A DNA stretch of 64,000 nt from Bacillus inaquosorum KCTC 13429. Lineage in GTDB: Bacteria; Bacillota; Bacilli; Bacillales; Bacillaceae. Position 1 is the first letter of the stretch. Each line of letters begins with the position of its first letter. The notes beneath the pieces are model-generated. The model saw only the letters and a list, made by a program, of their open reading frames with translations, was not told the origin of the DNA and did not search any database. The translations under genes and the position numbers were made by a program. The stretch lies in NCBI RefSeq assembly GCF_000332645.1, contig NZ_AMXN01000002.1, forward strand, positions 620,001 to 684,000. Direction: 5' to 3'. Of this stretch, positions 49,011-59,110 are shown piece by piece.

Positions 49011-50018
49011 TCAGCTTTTCGCACTTAAACTGGCCTTCATTTCTTCGACTGATTCGACTTCAAAGCCTAAATCATTCAGCATTTTATGGTCCTCCGTCTC
49101 CTCCTGCCCGGCAGTTGTTAAGTAATCTCCGACAAAAATGGAGTTAGCGGCGTAAAGCCCTAATGGCTGCAATGAGCGGAGATTGACCTCTCTTCCTCCA
49201 GAAATGCGGATTTCTTTTGACGGATTGATAAAACGGAACAGCGCCAGCACTTTTAAACAATAGAGCGGGTTTAATTCGTTGACGCCTTCTAATGGCGTGC
49301 CGTCAATCGCATGCAAAAAATTCACCGGAATGGAATCCGCGTCAAGGGCCCTTAAGCTTTTTGCAATATCGATGACGTCCTGTTTCGTCTCCTTCATCCC
49401 GATAATGGCGCCTGAACACGGAGACAGCCCCGATTCTTTTGCGATTTCGACTGTATTGACCCTGTCATCGTATGTATGTGAAGTCGTGATGTTTGAATGG
49501 TTTCTCTGTGACGTATTTAAATTATGATTATAGCGGTCTACCCCGGCTTCTTTCAGCCGCTTCGCCTGCTCCGGCTTTAACAGTCCGAGACACGCGCAAA
49601 CCTTCAGTCCATACGTTTCTTTAATTTCCTGCACCGCGTCTACGACCTGATCCACTTCTCTGTTTGAAGGTCCCCTGCCGCTTGCCACGATACAATATGT
49701 GCCGATATTCAGATCGTGCGCCCGCTTTGCGCCTTCCAGAAGCGTTTCCTTATTCACCATCCGATAAGCCTGTATCGGCGCTTTTGAAATTGAAGACTGT
49801 GAACAATAGCCGCAATTTTCCGGACAGAGTCCTGATTTCGCATTCATAATCATATTGAGCTTCACTTTTTTTCCATAAAATTGTTTTCTGATTTGAAAAG
49901 CCCCGTGCATCAAAAGCAAAATATCTTCATCTGGACAGTTTAATATCGAAAGCGCCTCTTCGTCGGTCACTTCTGCTCCAGCCAGCACCCGGTCTGCGAG
50001 TTCCATCCATTGATTCAT
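49011..50018 (-). CDS. bioB: BioB, biotin synthase (radical SAM)
   Basis: 335-residue radical-SAM enzyme that inserts sulfur into dethiobiotin. The Fe4S4 motif CPENCGYC (CxxxCxxC) and the later cluster Arg/Cys regions (CACLGLLKPEQ, SGLSPCSG, RISGGREVNL) are seen. I use the second ATG, 2 bases after the bioD stop, as GGGGGT lies 7 bases before it; an ATG overlapping the bioD stop is too close. The strong coupling with bioD is clear. Confidence 0.97.
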   Translation of the reverse strand: MNQWMELADRVLAGAEVTDEEALSILNCPDEDILLLMHGAFQIRKQFYGKKVKLNMIMNAKSGLCPENCGYCSQSSISKAPIQAYRMVNKETLLEGAKRAHDLNIGTYCIVASGRGPSNREVDQVVDAVQEIKETYGLKVCACLGLLKPEQAKRLKEAGVDRYNHNLNTSQRNHSNITTSHTYDDRVNTVEIAKESGLSPCSGAIIGMKETKQDVIDIAKSLRALDADSIPVNFLHAIDGTPLEGVNELNPLYCLKVLALFRFINPSKEIRISGGREVNLRSLQPLGLYAANSIFVGDYLTTAGQEETEDHKMLNDLGFEVESVEEMKASLSAKS

Positions 50019-50020
50019 TC

Positions 50021-50716
50021 TCATACCCCCACTTGATTCATCAGTAATGATAGATTGATATGGTCTTTTACCATATGTAGAACCGTTTCTTTCGTAACGT
50101 TGGCAAGCTTAGGCGTAACCCCTAAAATCGGCACACCGCATAAGCGCTCAATCATTTCAGGATTGGTTTTTTCATCATCATCAGGAGAATCACTGATCCC
50201 ATTGATGACAATTCCGGCGATTGGAAGACTCATACTTTTCGCATATTGGACAGTTAAAAAGGTATGATTAATTGTTCCGAGATGAGGACGTGCCACAATG
50301 ATCATGGGAAGCTGCAACGCTTTTATGACATGACTGACTAAAAAATCCTCTCCCAACGGCACAGATATACCGCCCGCACCTTCTACGATGAAGCATTCAT
50401 GTTTTTCTCTTATCCGCTCCCAATGGCTCAAGACCTCTTCCATGGTGACAGCCTTTCCCTCCAGCTTTCCTGCAACGTATGGCGCAAGCGGTGCTTTGAA
50501 GGCAAAAGGCGTAATGTCTTCATGAGAAAGACTCGTCTGCGACGTCTCTTTCAGCAGACTAGTGTCGCTCTCCGGATGATGACGAGAAATACCGCTTAAA
50601 AAAGGTTTAAACACCCCGACATCTCTGTTATGTTCTCGCAATAAAGCGGCAAGACCGCTGGATATAACCGTTTTCCCCACTTCTGTATCTGTTCCTGTCA
50701 CAAAAAAACCCCTCAA
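50021..50716 (-). CDS. bioD: BioD, dethiobiotin synthetase
   Basis: 231-residue ATP-dependent ligase forming the ureido ring of dethiobiotin from DAPA and CO2. The P-loop GTDTEVGKT (about 8-16), FIVEGAGGI and the IVARPHLGTINHT switch region are present. The start is TTG, overlapping the bioF stop by 4 bases (TTGA), with AAAGGAG 12 bases upstream. Confidence 0.96.
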   Translation of the reverse strand: MRGFFVTGTDTEVGKTVISSGLAALLREHNRDVGVFKPFLSGISRHHPESDTSLLKETSQTSLSHEDITPFAFKAPLAPYVAGKLEGKAVTMEEVLSHWERIREKHECFIVEGAGGISVPLGEDFLVSHVIKALQLPMIIVARPHLGTINHTFLTVQYAKSMSLPIAGIVINGISDSPDDDEKTNPEMIERLCGVPILGVTPKLANVTKETVLHMVKDHINLSLLMNQVGV

Positions 50717-51882
50717 ATGATATGCAGCTCCTTTCCAATTGAATGAAATGATGTCAGCAAATGATCAATATCACTTGTCTTGTGGTCAGCAGTGATTGTT
50801 AATCGGATCCGGCTTTCACCTAACGCAACAGTCGGCGGCCGAATGGCAGGGGCATAAATCCCTTTGTCCTGCAGCTTTTCAGCAAATGTGACCGTTTTAC
50901 GGGCATCGCCGATGACCACAGGAATAATCGGCGTGTGATCCCCCTTTACCAAATAACCCATGTTCTTCAGACTGGTTCTGATCATGTTGATATAAGAAAT
51001 TAAAAGCTGACGTTTTTCCCCGCTGGTTTCAATGATGTTGAAAGCCTCGTGAGCCGCTGCACAGCTGGCTGGCGGAATAGCGGTTTGAAAGATAAATGTT
51101 CTTGCATGGTTCAGCAAAAAGTCGATGAAGACCGCTGAACCTGCCGCAAAGCCGCCTTCCGTGCCGACAGCTTTGCTTAAGGTGCCAATCACAATGTCAG
51201 GACAAACGCCAAAGTATTCACTCGTTCCTCCTCCTGATTCACCTAAAACACCTGTGGCGTGGGCATCATCAACGATTACGAAAGCATGATAGCGTTTGGC
51301 AAGTGAGATGATCTGATCAAGAGGGGCTATCGTGCCATCCATGCTGAATATTCCGTCTGTAACGATAAAACGACGCTGATAACGCTGTGTTTCATTCAGC
51401 TTGTTTTCAAGATCATCCATATCAATATGCTGATAAACAACTGTATCAGCCATAGACAGACGGCAGCCGTCAATCATACTTGCATGATTCAATTGATCAC
51501 TTAAAATGACATCTTCTTTTTCTGGTAATGATGAAAGGACACCGACATTGGCCAAATAACCGCTCGAAAACAGTAAAGCCGCTTCTGTCCGTTTAAAGCC
51601 GGCAATCTTTTTTTCAAGCTTTTCATGCCAGACCGAATTGCCTGTCGTTAAACGTGAGCCGCTGCTTCCCGCCCCAAATTGCTGCAGTGCCTCTTGGGCT
51701 GCAGAGATCAAGCGGCTGTGGCTAGCGAGTCCTAAATAATTGTTTGAGGACCAGACCGTTTGATTCTTGCCATCAATTTTCCTCTCTGGAATCGGAGCCC
51801 CATTCATTGTCCGCAGGTTGCGGTAAACGCCGGCTTCCTTTATCCTGTCTAATCGCTCGTTTAACCAGGCGTCAATCTTCAA
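50713..51882 (-). CDS. bioF: BioF, 8-amino-7-oxononanoate synthase
   Basis: 389-residue PLP enzyme (alpha-oxoamine synthase). It joins pimeloyl-CoA or -ACP with alanine. The PLP Lys is in [22 protein letters not shown] and [11 protein letters not shown] are typical. The start is TTG at 51882, overlapping the end of bioA by 11 bases, with AGAGGTT 8 bases upstream. Confidence 0.97.
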   Translation of the reverse strand: MKIDAWLNERLDRIKEAGVYRNLRTMNGAPIPERKIDGKNQTVWSSNNYLGLASHSRLISAAQEALQQFGAGSSGSRLTTGNSVWHEKLEKKIAGFKRTEAALLFSSGYLANVGVLSSLPEKEDVILSDQLNHASMIDGCRLSMADTVVYQHIDMDDLENKLNETQRYQRRFIVTDGIFSMDGTIAPLDQIISLAKRYHAFVIVDDAHATGVLGESGGGTSEYFGVCPDIVIGTLSKAVGTEGGFAAGSAVFIDFLLNHARTFIFQTAIPPASCAAAHEAFNIIETSGEKRQLLISYINMIRTSLKNMGYLVKGDHTPIIPVVIGDARKTVTFAEKLQDKGIYAPAIRPPTVALGESRIRLTITADHKTSDIDHLLTSFHSIGKELHII

Positions 51883-53218
51883 GACTGGTAACCTCTTGGA
51901 TCGCTTGTTTCATAATGGCAACCATTTCCGCGAGCTCTTCAGCTGTGCTGGCGAGAGGAGGCAGAAATGCAATCACGTCCCCAAGCGGCCTTGTCAGCAT
52001 GCCAAGTTCTCGCATCTTTAAGGAAACTTTGTATCCAACCCGCCGATCAGCAGGGTAAGCCTTTTTGGTTTCCTTTGACTGAACGAGCTCCGCGCCGCAC
52101 ATAAAACCAAGCTGCCGAATATCCCCAACATGAGGAAGCATGTGCAGGTCTTGAAGAAGGCAATGGAGTTTTGCACTTTTTTGTGCTACTTGTTCCACAA
52201 TGTTTTCAGATTCAAATAATGCCAGATTTTCAAGCGCAACCGCACAGCCAAGCTGATTTCCTGTATAGGAATGGCCATGGAAAAAGGTTTTTAGGTTTTC
52301 ATAATCATCATAGAATGCCTTATAGATGTCTTCAGTGGCAAACGTAACGGCAATTGGCAAATAGCCTCCCGTAATGCCTTTACCGGCAGCCATCAGATCA
52401 GGCTGGACATTCTCGTGCTCACACGCAAACATTTTTCCGGTACGGCCAAAGCCTGTGGCGACTTCATCAACAATCATTAAGACATCGTATGTTGTACAAA
52501 GCTCGCGCACGCCTGCCAAATATCCTTCCGGCATCACGATCATACCGGACGCTCCTTGAACCATTGATTCAATGGAAAGCGCGGCAATTTCCTCATGATG
52601 TTCCTCGAGCAGCTGTTCAAGCTCTCGCAGGCACTCATCACGGCACTCATCAGGATCGCCGCTTTCAGAGCGATACACATAAGGAATCGGAGCTTTGTAA
52701 CTATCAAACATTAACGGCCCGTATACGTAGTGGAACAGTTCAATTGAACCGACACTGACGGCGCCAATCGTATCACCGTGATACCCATTTTTCATTGCGA
52801 TAAATTTTTGTTTCTCAGGTCTTCCGATGTTCTTCCAATATTGAAACGCCATTTTCAAGGCTATTTCCATCGCCTCTGCGCCGCTGTCTGAATAAAAGAC
52901 TCGCGTGAGCTTTGTTGGACTGATGTCGATTAAAGTTTCGGCAAGCTGAGTTGCAGGAACGTTGGTCATGCCCAATAACGTGGAGTGCGCAATTTTTCCT
53001 AGCTGCTTTTTTATCGCGTCATCTAATTCCTTTTTGCGATGCCCGTGGACATTAAGCCAAACAGAAGAAAAACCGTCATAGTATTCCTTGCCGTTTATGT
53101 CTTTGACTTTGATTCCAGTGCCGCTTTCGATGATTAAGGGGTTTTCATCATAATCTTTCATTTGGGTAAACGGCAGCCAGAGGTGCTTTTTGCTTTTTTC
53201 TATCAAATCATAAGTCAT
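51872..53218 (-). CDS. bioA: BioA, adenosylmethionine/lysine-8-amino-7-oxononanoate aminotransferase
   Basis: 448-residue class III aminotransferase making 7,8-diaminopelargonate. The PLP Lys lies in [23 protein letters not shown] and the N-terminal WLPFTQM are family marks. The B. subtilis enzyme uses lysine as the amino donor. The ATG overlaps the end of bioW by 11 bases. Confidence 0.97.
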   Translation of the reverse strand: MTYDLIEKSKKHLWLPFTQMKDYDENPLIIESGTGIKVKDINGKEYYDGFSSVWLNVHGHRKKELDDAIKKQLGKIAHSTLLGMTNVPATQLAETLIDISPTKLTRVFYSDSGAEAMEIALKMAFQYWKNIGRPEKQKFIAMKNGYHGDTIGAVSVGSIELFHYVYGPLMFDSYKAPIPYVYRSESGDPDECRDECLRELEQLLEEHHEEIAALSIESMVQGASGMIVMPEGYLAGVRELCTTYDVLMIVDEVATGFGRTGKMFACEHENVQPDLMAAGKGITGGYLPIAVTFATEDIYKAFYDDYENLKTFFHGHSYTGNQLGCAVALENLALFESENIVEQVAQKSAKLHCLLQDLHMLPHVGDIRQLGFMCGAELVQSKETKKAYPADRRVGYKVSLKMRELGMLTRPLGDVIAFLPPLASTAEELAEMVAIMKQAIQEVTSLED

Positions 53219-53984
53219 GCTCTTCCTCCCACTCTATCAAAATAGGCTGCTTCTCCAGATCATGTATGTACGTGTTTACATCTTTGGAGCCATCAATAAA
53301 AAAGATTCGGCAGCCCTCTTCTGTCCCGTATTCTTTCATTGCTGTAATACGCTGATAGCCCATTTTCTTACCCGCAACGTAGCCTGTTATGTAATCAGGG
53401 TCATCTGACCAGCATAATTCTGCAACGGCTGCCGGGTGCTGACTGACCTTTGAAGCGAGTGCAAGGGCCTCTTTTATTCTTGAATGTGCCGGCACGTGAC
53501 AGTGAAGCGCCCATTTTTCAAAATTGGCGTCCGGCCAATCCATTCTGGAGGCACGCACCCCTTTTTCTTTAGTTTGATCGAACCGCTTGCCGGTGTGAAT
53601 ATCAAACACCACAGCTCCCCTGACACCCGACCATTCAGGGATTTGTTCATATGCTTTTTCAATCACTTTTCGCGGAACGCCTTCTCTTCCCAATAACAAT
53701 CGAGCAAGCTTTTGTCCCTCTTCCGGGCAGCTCACTTCATTCGTATGCACAGGCAATGGCTGAATGGTTTTTAACGGTTCATGTACCTCTTCAAATTGAA
53801 TTTGCATAAAATCAGGTTTTCCTCTTGAATGGGATAACCCTTTTTCTAATAAGGCATTGATTGTACGTTTCATCTCATGGAAAGGAATAAGCCGTTCACC
53901 GCCGGATATATGCTTTCCGCCGTCTTCATGAGATCCATTCATAGAAGCCCTCATTCTGACACTATAAAATGTTTCTTCTTGCAT
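53208..53984 (-). CDS. bioW: BioW, 6-carboxyhexanoate-CoA (pimeloyl-CoA) ligase
   Basis: 258-residue ligase of the BioW family, giving pimeloyl-CoA from free pimelate and ATP. Visible are YSVRMRAS near the N-terminus and [20 protein letters not shown]. The ATG at 53984 has AAAGGG 9 bases upstream; a start six codons earlier is less likely. First gene of the operon, after the BirA-type operator. Confidence 0.95.
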   Translation of the reverse strand: MQEETFYSVRMRASMNGSHEDGGKHISGGERLIPFHEMKRTINALLEKGLSHSRGKPDFMQIQFEEVHEPLKTIQPLPVHTNEVSCPEEGQKLARLLLGREGVPRKVIEKAYEQIPEWSGVRGAVVFDIHTGKRFDQTKEKGVRASRMDWPDANFEKWALHCHVPAHSRIKEALALASKVSQHPAAVAELCWSDDPDYITGYVAGKKMGYQRITAMKEYGTEEGCRIFFIDGSKDVNTYIHDLEKQPILIEWEEEHDL

Positions 53985-54030
53985 CGTTTCTCGCCCTTTC
54001 ACTGATAACTGAAGAACGTGTACTACATCC

Positions 54031-54077
54031 TATTCTAATTGTTAACTAATTATAAATAGAGGTTAACAATTAGAATA
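54031..54077 (-). promoter_or_regulatory. BirA operator/promoter of the biotin operon
   Basis: Two perfect 16-base inverted arms, TATTCTAATTGTTAAC and GTTAACAATTAGAATA, separated by 15 bases. The core TTGTTAAC-N15-GTTAACAA matches the known Bacillus BirA operator. A minus-strand TATAAT -10 lies in the spacer, so bound BirA-biotinyl-AMP would cover the promoter. Confidence 0.92.
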
Positions 54078-54147
54078 TTATTATTCACATATGATTCTGT
54101 CAATATAAGAAATCTCCATTTTGTTTTTGGGCTGCTTCCTGAAACGA

Positions 54148-54178
54148 GCAAAAAGACCGCTTTACAGTAAAACGGTCC
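54148..54178 (-). terminator. Terminator of the 54185-54685 gene
   Basis: Minus-strand GACCGTTTT / AAAGCGGTC with a short loop and then TTTTTGC. It separates this gene from the bio promoter. Confidence 0.85.
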
Positions 54179-54184
54179 TGGCCC

Positions 54185-54685
54185 TTAGATGTCTATTCCT
54201 CTGCGTTTTTTTCGATTTCGATACTTGATGAACAAGCCGATCCCATTTACCATCATCAGCCCAAAAATTGTATTGCCTAACGGTGCCCAGCCACTCTCAC
54301 CTGTGAAAAGTAAAGACAGGGCCACCTTCCCAGCAAGTGTCACATTCAATAGGATTACACCTAATACAAGTGAGCGCTTCCAAAAAGCAGCCAAAATAAA
54401 ACCGATCAAAACCATCATGAAAACAATAGTTAAAACAGCCGAGACCGGACTGCTTAAAAGCATTTGCTCAAATTCCAGCACTTTTTGCATTTGCAGATAA
54501 ATCCTCTTAGGTTCCGGAAACCAGACCATACTGCTCATCATCAATACAAAAGTAATGATGAGCCCATTCCAGCTGCGCTTATACGCAGCATAAACCAATA
54601 CTAGTAAAAAGAGAGGGCGAATATACCAGCTTAATGGATTGAGATGCCGCCGGAAAGCCCAATCCAATATGTCTTGTACTTCCAT
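54185..54685 (-). CDS. Unrecognised multi-pass membrane protein
   Basis: 166 residues. I recognise no family. There are about five hydrophobic stretches (about residues 18-35, 42-56, 81-103, 107-128 and 137-152), short basic loops and a very basic C-terminus (KYRNRKKRRGIDI), which should be on the cytoplasmic side. No catalytic motif is seen. The ATG at 54685 has GGGAAG 8 bases upstream; the GTG three codons earlier is too close to it. It follows ytaP by 55 bases on the same strand and ends in its own terminator just before the biotin operator. I do not remember a gene here in strain 168. Confidence 0.75.
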   Translation of the reverse strand: MEVQDILDWAFRRHLNPLSWYIRPLFLLVLVYAAYKRSWNGLIITFVLMMSSMVWFPEPKRIYLQMQKVLEFEQMLLSSPVSAVLTIVFMMVLIGFILAAFWKRSLVLGVILLNVTLAGKVALSLLFTGESGWAPLGNTIFGLMMVNGIGLFIKYRNRKKRRGIDI

Positions 54686-54740
54686 TGGTTCCACTTCCCT
54701 CGCTCAAATCTGCGCCTTTCTGCCAATTTTCCCGTGGCAG

Positions 54741-55640
54741 TCACAGCCACTTTTGCAAAAACCGGACAGCTTCATGCCTCATGACTGCTGTTTCGAAATG
54801 CCCCGAAGCGGAACGGACCACCCGATAGCACTCAGAAGCTCCCTGTCCAGCATACACAGCTGTCAATTCTTTTTCGATTTTGTTCACACCCTCAGCCGGC
54901 GTTAACTGGTCGTGTTCACCAACAAGGCTAAGATGCGGGCGCGGCGCGATCATGCTTTGGATCTCCGATGCGGAAAAATGCTTTGCAAGCGACGGGACGT
55001 AATAATAAAAGCCATGCCGATCAAGATTCTGTGTTTTCATCAGCACGTGATGATCTACCTGGCTGCACAAATCCACGCACACCTTAATCCGGTCATCGAG
55101 CGCCGCTGTCCACCACGCCATCAACCCTCCCATAGACATGCCGATGGTTCCGATTCTGTCAGGCTGGACATCAGGCCGAGACTGCATATAATCTAACGCT
55201 CTTACACTGTCATAAATCATCATGCCCCACATCACTCTTCCGGTAAGAAGCATTTCTTTAAAAATCTCGCTTTCCGCTTTTCCCCGCCGATCTCCAAATC
55301 CCCAATGATCTATCGCAAGTACGCTGTACCCGAGAGACGTCAGCTCACAGGAAAAAGAAGGCGTTTTCAAATAATCCGCTCCTTCAATCAGTTCACTTTT
55401 CCCCCTATCATACTGGCCGCCATGCGAATGCTGAAACAATACGGCTGGACACGGTCCTTCTGCGGACTTCGGTTTCACAAAATAAGCAGGCACCTTTTCA
55501 TGTCCGTTTAGATCGAGCAGGAGCGTTTCAATGATGTTTCCTTCTCTTTCTTCAATACGCAATATCTCCGTACTGATTTCCCTCCGTTCAGGCAAATCTC
55601 CAAGCAATTGAAACAGCTGCTTTCTTCTTTCCGCTCTCAT
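54741..55640 (-). CDS. ytaP: YtaP, alpha/beta hydrolase
   Basis: 299 residues of the dienelactone-hydrolase-like/acetyl-xylan-esterase-like group. The nucleophile elbow GMSMGG (about 164-169) holds the Ser; an Asp in GEHDQLTP and a His in SGHFET complete the triad. An HSHGGQYDRGKSEL stretch precedes it. No signal peptide. Substrate unknown. The ATG has AAGGGTGATGG upstream. Divergent from msmR across the operator region and followed by the unrecognised membrane gene. Confidence 0.9.
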   Translation of the reverse strand: MRAERRKQLFQLLGDLPERREISTEILRIEEREGNIIETLLLDLNGHEKVPAYFVKPKSAEGPCPAVLFQHSHGGQYDRGKSELIEGADYLKTPSFSCELTSLGYSVLAIDHWGFGDRRGKAESEIFKEMLLTGRVMWGMMIYDSVRALDYMQSRPDVQPDRIGTIGMSMGGLMAWWTAALDDRIKVCVDLCSQVDHHVLMKTQNLDRHGFYYYVPSLAKHFSASEIQSMIAPRPHLSLVGEHDQLTPAEGVNKIEKELTAVYAGQGASECYRVVRSASGHFETAVMRHEAVRFLQKWL

Positions 55641-55724
55641 TCCATCACCCTTCCTTATTCGCTTACTTCACATTTACGAGATGGATCTGGTTTCCCCTTT
55701 ATTTTTCCAATGCAAATCGCATCA

Positions 55725-55744
55725 TTTACTAAATATTTAGTAAA
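55725..55744. promoter_or_regulatory. 20-base palindrome, probable MsmR operator
   Basis: TTTACTAAATATTTAGTAAA is a perfect palindrome in the ytaP-msmR gap. An 11-base copy of its left half, TTTACTAAATA, recurs at 55831-55841 next to the msmR ribosome site. This layout suggests autoregulation by a LacI-type protein, most likely MsmR. Confidence 0.7.
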
Positions 55745-55772
55745 TATAACGAAATATTCTGAAAGTAATTAT

Positions 55773-55786
55773 TGTAACCGCTTACT
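55773..55786 (+). promoter_or_regulatory. Near-consensus cre box before msmR
   Basis: TGTAACCGCTTACT matches all but the last position of TGWNANCGNTNWCA. It lies between the palindrome and the half site, so CcpA should repress the melibiose operon in glucose. Confidence 0.7.
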
Positions 55787-55830
55787 TTCATATGATAGTA
55801 TCAATTTATCAAAAACAGATGAGTTAATAT

Positions 55831-55841
55831 TTTACTAAATA
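55831..55841 (+). promoter_or_regulatory. Repeat of the palindrome half site
   Basis: TTTACTAAATA, identical to the left half of the palindrome at 55725-55744 and 95 bases or so downstream of it. It could be a second operator allowing looping. Confidence 0.55.
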
Positions 55842-55857
55842 GATGAGAGGGATACCT

Positions 55858-56892
55858 ATGGTTAGGATTAAAGATATCGCCTTGAAAGCTAATGTTTCAA
55901 GTGCGACTGTGTCCAGAATTTTAAATGAAGATGAGTCGCTTTCTGTTGCAGGCGAAACGAGACAAAGAGTCATCAACATCGCTGAAGAGCTTGGCTATCA
56001 AACGGTTACCAAACGCCGGAAAGCCCGCGGGCAAAAACAGCGGGCCCAGCCGCTGATCGGGGTGCTGAGCTGCCTGTCTCCCGATCAGGAACGGCAGGAC
56101 CCTTATTTTTCTTCGATTCGCAAAGGCATTGAAAAAGAATGCTTTGAACAAGAAATTTTCATTACGAATTCGATTCATCTCGGTTCCTTTCAAGAGCATA
56201 TTTTTCGGGAACTGGATGGTGTTATTGTCATCGGCCGTGTTCATGATGAAGCGGTTAAGCATATTAGCGGAAGGCTGGAGCATGCAGTATTTATCAATCA
56301 TTCTCCCGATCCTCAAGCATACGATTCGATTGGCATCGATTTTGAATCCGCTTCACGCCAGGCGATTGATCACCTTTTCGATCTAGGCTACAAACGGTTA
56401 GGCTACATTGGCGGGCAGGAAAAAGAGCATACGCTGAAGGACGGCCAAAGCATTCGCAGAACCATTGAAGACAAACGGCTGACCGCCTTTTTGGAGTCCG
56501 CCGCCCCCCAGCCTGAGCATGTGCTGGTCGGTGAATACAGCATGCGTGAGGGCTATCGCCTGATGAAGAAAGCAATTGATCAAGGCAATCTGCCGGAAGC
56601 ATTCTTTATCGCCAGCGATTCCATGGCGATCGGCGCATTAAAAGCGCTCCAGGAAGCCGGACTCCAAGTGCCGCAGGATACGGCGATCGTCAGCTTTAAC
56701 GGCATCGAAGAAGCTGAATTTGCCAGCACGCCATTAACGACGGTGAAGGTGTACACAGAGGAGATGGGCCGTACAGGCGTAAAACTGCTGCTTGACCGCC
56801 TCAATGGCCGAACGCTTCCCCACCGCGTCACCCTGCCCACAACATTAATCGTGAGACAAAGCTGTGGATATACAGCTAAGGAGGTGACATAA
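55858..56892 (+). CDS. msmR: MsmR (MelR), LacI-family repressor of the melibiose operon
   Basis: 344 residues. N-terminal helix-turn-helix IKDIALKANVSSATVSRIL (about 4-22), hinge and a sugar-binding core. It probably represses msmE-amyD-amyC-melA and itself until melibiose or raffinose is present. The ATG at 55858 has GAGAGGGA 6 bases upstream. It is read in the same direction as msmE, 33 bases on, so it is first in the operon. Confidence 0.94.
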   Translation: MVRIKDIALKANVSSATVSRILNEDESLSVAGETRQRVINIAEELGYQTVTKRRKARGQKQRAQPLIGVLSCLSPDQERQDPYFSSIRKGIEKECFEQEIFITNSIHLGSFQEHIFRELDGVIVIGRVHDEAVKHISGRLEHAVFINHSPDPQAYDSIGIDFESASRQAIDHLFDLGYKRLGYIGGQEKEHTLKDGQSIRRTIEDKRLTAFLESAAPQPEHVLVGEYSMREGYRLMKKAIDQGNLPEAFFIASDSMAIGALKALQEAGLQVPQDTAIVSFNGIEEAEFASTPLTTVKVYTEEMGRTGVKLLLDRLNGRTLPHRVTLPTTLIVRQSCGYTAKEVT

Positions 56893-56925
56893 GAAAAGAT
56901 TCATCACGATGATAAGGAGGAAAAG

Positions 56926-58206
56926 ATGAAACACACTTTTGTTTTATTTCTCTCTCTTATTCTGCTTATTCTGCCCGGCTGCTCAGCAGAAAAAAGCTCA
57001 GCAGATACCGCAAAAAAGACGTTAACCATTTATTCTACAATGTCAACGGACAGTGAAAGAGCTACGTTCAGAAAACTGGCGGCAGCGTTTGAAAAGGAAC
57101 ACAGTGACATTCGTGTCAGCCTTCATTTCCCAGGCAATGACTATGAAAATATGATGCGTGTCAGAATGGCAGCCAAAGATTTGCCTGATCTTTTCGATAC
57201 ACATGGCTGGGGGAAAATCAGATACGGAGAATATACAGCAGATCTCCGGGATATGGAATGGACTCAAGATCTCGATCCTAATTTAAACAGCATCCTCAAA
57301 AATAAAAGCGGAAAGGTGTATGCCTATCCGATCAATCAGGCAAAAGACGGTTTGGCGTATAACCGTAATATTTTAGACCGTTACGGCATTGATCCGCCGG
57401 AAACGATGGATGACTTTATGAAAGCACTGAGAACGATTAAAGAAAAGAGCAAGGGAAAGATTGTTCCCTTCTGGTTTGCCGGATATGACAAAAGCTCATT
57501 CGCCCAATATTACGACCAATTCGCTACACCTCTTCTCATCACAGATCCTGCCCATAATGAAAAAAAACAGCTCATCAACGGTACCTTTCATTGGAGCAAT
57601 TTCACTTATTTATCAGACATCCTTAAACAAATGCAGAAAGAAAAACTGATCAATATTGACGCCGTAACCGCAAAAAAATCACAGCTGATTGAATTAATGG
57701 CCCAAAACAAAATCGCCTTTACAATGCAAGGCGGCACACTCGGCCAGGACGTTGCTCAGATCAACACGAACGTCAAGGTCGGCATTATCCCGACACCTGC
57801 CATACATGACGGAGATGACCCAATATGGATCGGCGGCGAACGCTACACACTTGCGGCATGGAAAGACTCGCCCCACTTAAAAGAAGCAAAAGAATTTATC
57901 GCATTTATGGCCCGTTCCGCCAATGCTAAACAAATGGCTGAAGCCACATCACTTCCTTCAGGGCTGACCAATGTGAAAGCTGATATTTTCTACGCAAATG
58001 ACTATGAGTATTATCAAGATGTCAAAGTCGAACCTTACTTCGACCGTTTATACCTGCCAAACGGAATGTGGGACGTCCTGGGCACGGTCGGGCAGGAGCT
58101 TGCGGCTGACATTTTGACGCCTCAAGAGATTTCGAAGAAGCTGGAAAGAGAATATAAACGACTCCGGGAGCAATCGGAAACACAGGGAGCTGAAAACAAT
58201 GAGTGA
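56926..58206 (+). CDS. msmE: MsmE (MelE), alpha-galactoside-binding lipoprotein
   Basis: 426 residues. Signal peptide with lipobox LPGC (about 16-19), so a membrane-anchored CUT1 solute-binding protein. It should bind melibiose, raffinose and stachyose for AmyD/AmyC. AAGGAGGAAA precedes the ATG. Its end overlaps the amyD start by 8 bases. Confidence 0.94.
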   Translation: MKHTFVLFLSLILLILPGCSAEKSSADTAKKTLTIYSTMSTDSERATFRKLAAAFEKEHSDIRVSLHFPGNDYENMMRVRMAAKDLPDLFDTHGWGKIRYGEYTADLRDMEWTQDLDPNLNSILKNKSGKVYAYPINQAKDGLAYNRNILDRYGIDPPETMDDFMKALRTIKEKSKGKIVPFWFAGYDKSSFAQYYDQFATPLLITDPAHNEKKQLINGTFHWSNFTYLSDILKQMQKEKLINIDAVTAKKSQLIELMAQNKIAFTMQGGTLGQDVAQINTNVKVGIIPTPAIHDGDDPIWIGGERYTLAAWKDSPHLKEAKEFIAFMARSANAKQMAEATSLPSGLTNVKADIFYANDYEYYQDVKVEPYFDRLYLPNGMWDVLGTVGQELAADILTPQEISKKLEREYKRLREQSETQGAENNE

Positions 58207-59110
58207 GATCGCAAGGGATGTCCATGTGGAACAGGTTAAGCCGAAAAAGCAGTCCTCACTTTGGTGGATGTATATTCCTGCCTTGCTCTCCGTTCTGGTC
58301 TTTATGATTTATCCGTTTGTGAAAGGTGCATTGATCACCTTTACAAACTGGAACGGCTTTTCACAAGTCTACCAATGGGTTGGGTTCGCGCAATATGAAA
58401 GGCTGTTTTCTGATCCTGATACCTGGCACATCTTAAAAAACACGCTGCTTTACGGGCTCGGCAGCACCTTTTTTCAAAACGTGGTCGGACTCTTGTACGC
58501 CCTGCTCTTAAATCAAAGCATCAAAATGAAAGCGATAACAAGAACAATTGTGTATTTGCCGGTGATGATCAGCCCGCTCATTATGGGTTACATTTGGTAC
58601 TTTTTCTTCTCCTATGACGGAGGCGCGCTCAACGATTTGCTCGGTGTATTCGGCATCAGCCCGATCAATGCGCTAGCCAGTCCATCGCTCAATCCGTGGA
58701 TCATTGTCATGATTAACACCTATCAATATGTCGGGATTGCGATGGTAGTCTACTTAGCAGGCCTGCAAAGCATTCCGAAAGACTACTACGAAGCGGCGCA
58801 AATGGATGGCGCGAAACAAGGCCAGCAGTTTTTCACGATCACGCTGCCGCTGCTAATGCCCTCGATCACGATTAATATGGTTATCAATATTATCGGAGGC
58901 TTAAAGCTGTTTGACGTCATTATCGCGCTCACCGCAGGCGGCCCCGGAAATGCGTCGCAATCCATGTCCACGTTTATGTATGATTTGTACTTCAAACGGC
59001 AGGATGCCGGCTATGCCGCAACGCAAGGCATATTTATGGCATTTGTCATTTTGATCATCAGCTTTTGCGCGCTTGCGTACTTTAAAAGAAAGGAGACGGA
59101 AATGTCATGA
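58199..59110 (+). CDS. amyD: AmyD (MelD), ABC sugar permease
   Basis: 303 residues, 6 membrane helices, MalF-like CUT1 permease with EAA loop [20 protein letters not shown]. Pairs with AmyC for alpha-galactoside uptake. It overlaps msmE by 8 bases and amyC by 4. Confidence 0.94.
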   Translation: MSEIARDVHVEQVKPKKQSSLWWMYIPALLSVLVFMIYPFVKGALITFTNWNGFSQVYQWVGFAQYERLFSDPDTWHILKNTLLYGLGSTFFQNVVGLLYALLLNQSIKMKAITRTIVYLPVMISPLIMGYIWYFFFSYDGGALNDLLGVFGISPINALASPSLNPWIIVMINTYQYVGIAMVVYLAGLQSIPKDYYEAAQMDGAKQGQQFFTITLPLLMPSITINMVINIIGGLKLFDVIIALTAGGPGNASQSMSTFMYDLYFKRQDAGYAATQGIFMAFVILIISFCALAYFKRKETEMS

